Source: Holosporales bacterium (GTDB taxonomy: Bacteria > Pseudomonadota > Alphaproteobacteria > BNTO01). From it: a stretch of 21,554 bases of DNA. This document shows positions 20,136 through 21,554 of this stretch, one piece after another. The stretch is taken from positions 1 through 21,554 of the forward strand of contig JAIRNW010000016.1 in NCBI GenBank assembly GCA_031257795.1, read 5' to 3'. Within the stretch, counting starts at the first letter, position 1. Each line of letters begins with the position of its first letter. The translations under genes and the position numbers were made by a program. The notes under the pieces were generated by a model that was not told the origin of the DNA, did not search any database, and saw only the letters and a program-made list of their open reading frames with translations.

Positions 20136-21554
20136 TCGCAAGAGGCCTGCAGATTTGTTGATCGAACTCTTTTCAGAGGAGATCCCGGCGAAAATGCAAA
20201 AGGTGGCGGAGCTCTCTGCCAGGGACGTTATGCGGCGCGTTTTGTGCCAGCATGGGGTGATGGGCGAGGGCGGAGGCGAAGGGGGCGTAGGTGGCGTTTC
20301 TGTTGAGGGCGAATCAGCCATCGCAACGCCAGAAATCTCCGCATATTGTTCGTCGCGACGGCTTGCCGTGCTGGTGAAAGGGGTTGCAAGAGAAAGCGCG
20401 CCATTCACTGAAGAGAAACGTGGTCCTAAAATCGGGGCAAGCGAGGGCGCCATTGCGGCGTTTTTGAAGGCCAATAACATAACGAAACAAGAGGCCGTAG
20501 AGCATGATGGATATATTTTCGCGCAAATAGAGAGGGCTAGTGTAAAGATAGAGGACAGGCTTCCTGCGATTTTCCAGGCGTTCGTCTCTTCTATGCCCTG
20601 GCCAAAAACAATGCGCTGGAGCATCATACCAAGTAACCAAAAGAATCGCGAGCAGGAGGCACGTAGCACAGGCGAAGAGCTGTACTCAAGTACTGTTTCT
20701 GCCGAAACGGATCGACGAACTAGCAAACTTTTAGAGACTGGGGATACAGATCAGTTAAAATTGTCTGCGCCTTGGGTCCGCCCTGTTCGATCTGTTGTGT
20801 GTATGTTAGATGATGAGACGGTCAAGTTTCGTGTTGACGGCTTCGATTTAGAAGCAGGGAACACCACGTACGGCAACAGGTTTTTATCTAACCACAACGG
20901 CCAGTCAGAGGCGTCTCCAGACGATTTCCCAATAAGAATTCCAAGCACACAAAAATACGTGGAAGTGTTACGTGAGAATTTTGTTATTGCGGGTTTCAAT
21001 GAGCGAAAGCAGGCGACATTGGATACGATTTCGCGCGTTGTGGCGGATTGTGCCGGTCCGCAAAAAGAGTTGGTCGCGGATGAGGCGCTTTTGGAGGAGG
21101 TCACGGGACTTGCGGACTGGCCGTTCGCTATTGTCGGGGACATTCCTCAACAATTTATGGGGCTGCCGGCTTTCATTTTAACGACGTCGATGAGAGTTCA
21201 TCAAAAATACTTTGCGATAACCCAGTCACAAAAAGTTTGTGGGTTCGTCGAGCCGTTGCTCGGCTCGAGCAGTACGTCGAGTACAGCTCTTCGCCTGCGC
21301 GACGTGTCTCCTGCCCATAACTCTTTTTGTGACTGGGTATCACCACAATCCACAAAAGTTTGTGGGTTCGTCGAGCCGTTGGGCGGTTTAGCTCCGTTTT
21401 TTGTCGCCGTTTCTGCTGTTCCTGATCAAACGCAAACAATGGACCTCTTTCCAAACTCTTCAAAATCAGTTTTTGGGGACGTCGATCCGGTGCTCGAATG
21501 CTCACGTACATCTAAGTACGCTCCGCTTCTGTGCTCCGTGTCTCCTTCCCAAAA
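20128..21554 (+). CDS. glyS: Glycine--tRNA ligase beta subunit with in-frame repeat insertions (3' cut by window)
   Basis: The beta subunit binds tRNA-Gly and completes the synthetase. The ATG at 20128 overlaps the glyQ stop. The frame stays open to the window end, 475 residues. Host motifs: ADLLIELFSEEIPAKMQ, YCSSRRLAVLVKGV, GPKIGASEGAIAAFLKANNI, WPKTMRW, then APWVRPVRSVVCML, EAGNTTYGNRFL, ALLEEVTGLADWPFAIVGDI and FILTTSMRVHQKYFAIT. Repeats interrupt it at 20626-20745 (after MRW.I), at 21220-21387 (after HQKYFAIT; the host resumes at LAPFFVAVSAVPDQ) and from 21441 on. All keep the frame and bring no stop. Because the gene is essential in organisms with this synthetase type and its host segments look intact, I infer the product works despite roughly 40-55 extra residues per site. 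The glyQ-glyS pair is probably co-transcribed. Confidence 0.93.
   Translation, partial: MLSRKRPADLLIELFSEEIPAKMQKVAELSARDVMRRVLCQHGVMGEGGGEGGVGGVSVEGESAIATPEISAYCSSRRLAVLVKGVARESAPFTEEKRGPKIGASEGAIAAFLKANNITKQEAVEHDGYIFAQIERASVKIEDRLPAIFQAFVSSMPWPKTMRWSIIPSNQKNREQEARSTGEELYSSTVSAETDRRTSKLLETGDTDQLKLSAPWVRPVRSVVCMLDDETVKFRVDGFDLEAGNTTYGNRFLSNHNGQSEASPDDFPIRIPSTQKYVEVLRENFVIAGFNERKQATLDTISRVVADCAGPQKELVADEALLEEVTGLADWPFAIVGDIPQQFMGLPAFILTTSMRVHQKYFAITQSQKVCGFVEPLLGSSSTSSTALRLRDVSPAHNSFCDWVSPQSTKVCGFVEPLGGLAPFFVAVSAVPDQTQTMDLFPNSSKSVFGDVDPVLECSRTSKYAPLLCSVSPSQ
20626..20745 (+). repeat. Palindromic element family B, in frame in glyS (first insertion)
   Basis: The arms ATACCAAGTAACCAAAAG and CTTTTAGAGACTGGGGAT pair at about 13 of 18 positions. 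The interior has GGAGGCACGTAGCACAGGCG, AAGAGCTGTACTCAAGTACT and GCCGAAACGGATCGACGAAC, matching the rpsD-glyQ copy in reverse. 120 bp, 40 codons, encoding EARSTGEELYSSTVSAETDR and flanks. Confidence 0.88.
21220..21338 (+). repeat. Palindromic element family B, in frame in glyS (second insertion)
   Basis: Perfect 16-bp terminal inverted repeats: ACCCAGTCACAAAAAG (21220-21235) and CTTTTTGTGACTGGGT (21323-21338). A second small palindrome CGAGCCG...CGGCTCG lies inside. This is the best preserved B copy and defines the family. Confidence 0.95.
21350..21387 (+). repeat. Extra partial B left end in tandem, in glyS
   Basis: CACAAAAGTTTGTGGGTTCG TCGAGCCGTTG repeats 21228-21259 (one A fewer) about 10 bp after the full B copy. 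It encodes TKVCGFVEPL, echoing QKVCGFVEPL in the first copy. Confidence 0.88.
21441..21554 (-). repeat. Palindromic element family A, copy 4, in glyS, opposite orientation (cut by window)
   Basis: It begins GGACCTCTTTCCAAACTCTT and continues as the reverse complement of copies 1-3 (CGTACATCTAAGTACGCTCC, CTTCTGTGCTCCGTGTCTCC). The read frame encodes MDLFPNSSKSVFGDVDPVLE and so on, with no stop before the window end. Confidence 0.93.

Overview
The window looks like the chromosome of an alphaproteobacterium, probably an obligate intracellular one of the Rickettsiales/Holosporales type. That placement is inference. It rests on an AddB-type repair gene, YidD, an MlaD-type protein, several secreted low-complexity proteins with no recognisable family, gene decay, and above all many short palindromic repeats that sit inside protein-coding genes, as Rickettsia palindromic elements (RPEs) do. 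No rRNA and no CRISPR array is present.

Layout. 1-322: tail of a PD-(D/E)XK nuclease/transposase-family gene with a 12-bp tandem repeat. 575-2959: a truncated addB-like gene loaded with repeats. 2962-3873 (-): an exported Met/Gly/Asn/Gln-rich protein. 4084-5672: tRNA-Leu(UAG), trigger factor (tig), tRNA-Val(UAC). 5761-8322: an unknown soluble protein, possibly frameshifted near its start, overlapping an unknown 11-12-TM membrane protein. 8323-8682: a repeat island with one element nested in another. 8683-9390 (-): an exported protein. 9546-9917 yidD; 9939-10382 (-) an MlaD-like protein. 10640-13491 (-): rpsO-dnaJ-pntB, tightly packed. 13692-14774 (-) truB. 14834-16667 (-): three small exported proteins, two of them a recent duplication that includes the promoter. 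16703-17878 (-) mnmA; 18006-18125 (-) an IS630-like transposase stub. 18363-18977 rpsD; 19203-20135 glyQ overlapping glyS (20128 to beyond the window end).

The main discovery is a set of related palindromic elements about 90-165 bp long. I call them A (arms GGACCTCTTTC...GAAAGAGGTCC), B (arms TATACCCAGTCAC...GTGACTGGGTAT) and C/D (arms AGAACnCGTTGACA + ATTTAAATTG). Their outer arms differ but their central core is alike (roughly GGAGACrCGnAGCrCAGrmG ... TACTTAnATGTAC). They occur between genes, at stop codons, and in frame inside genes. glyS, an essential tRNA synthetase gene, carries at least three insertions with its frame kept open, and addB carries four or more. At 8401-8672 an A copy splits one arm of a C/D palindrome so cleanly that the pre-insertion arm can be rebuilt, which is direct evidence of mobility.

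The housekeeping genes serve translation and protein folding: rpsO, rpsD, glyQS, truB, mnmA, two tRNAs, tig, dnaJ. They do not form one pathway. The repeats and the exported proteins make up the accessory layer. All family assignments were made by reading motifs; no database search was run.
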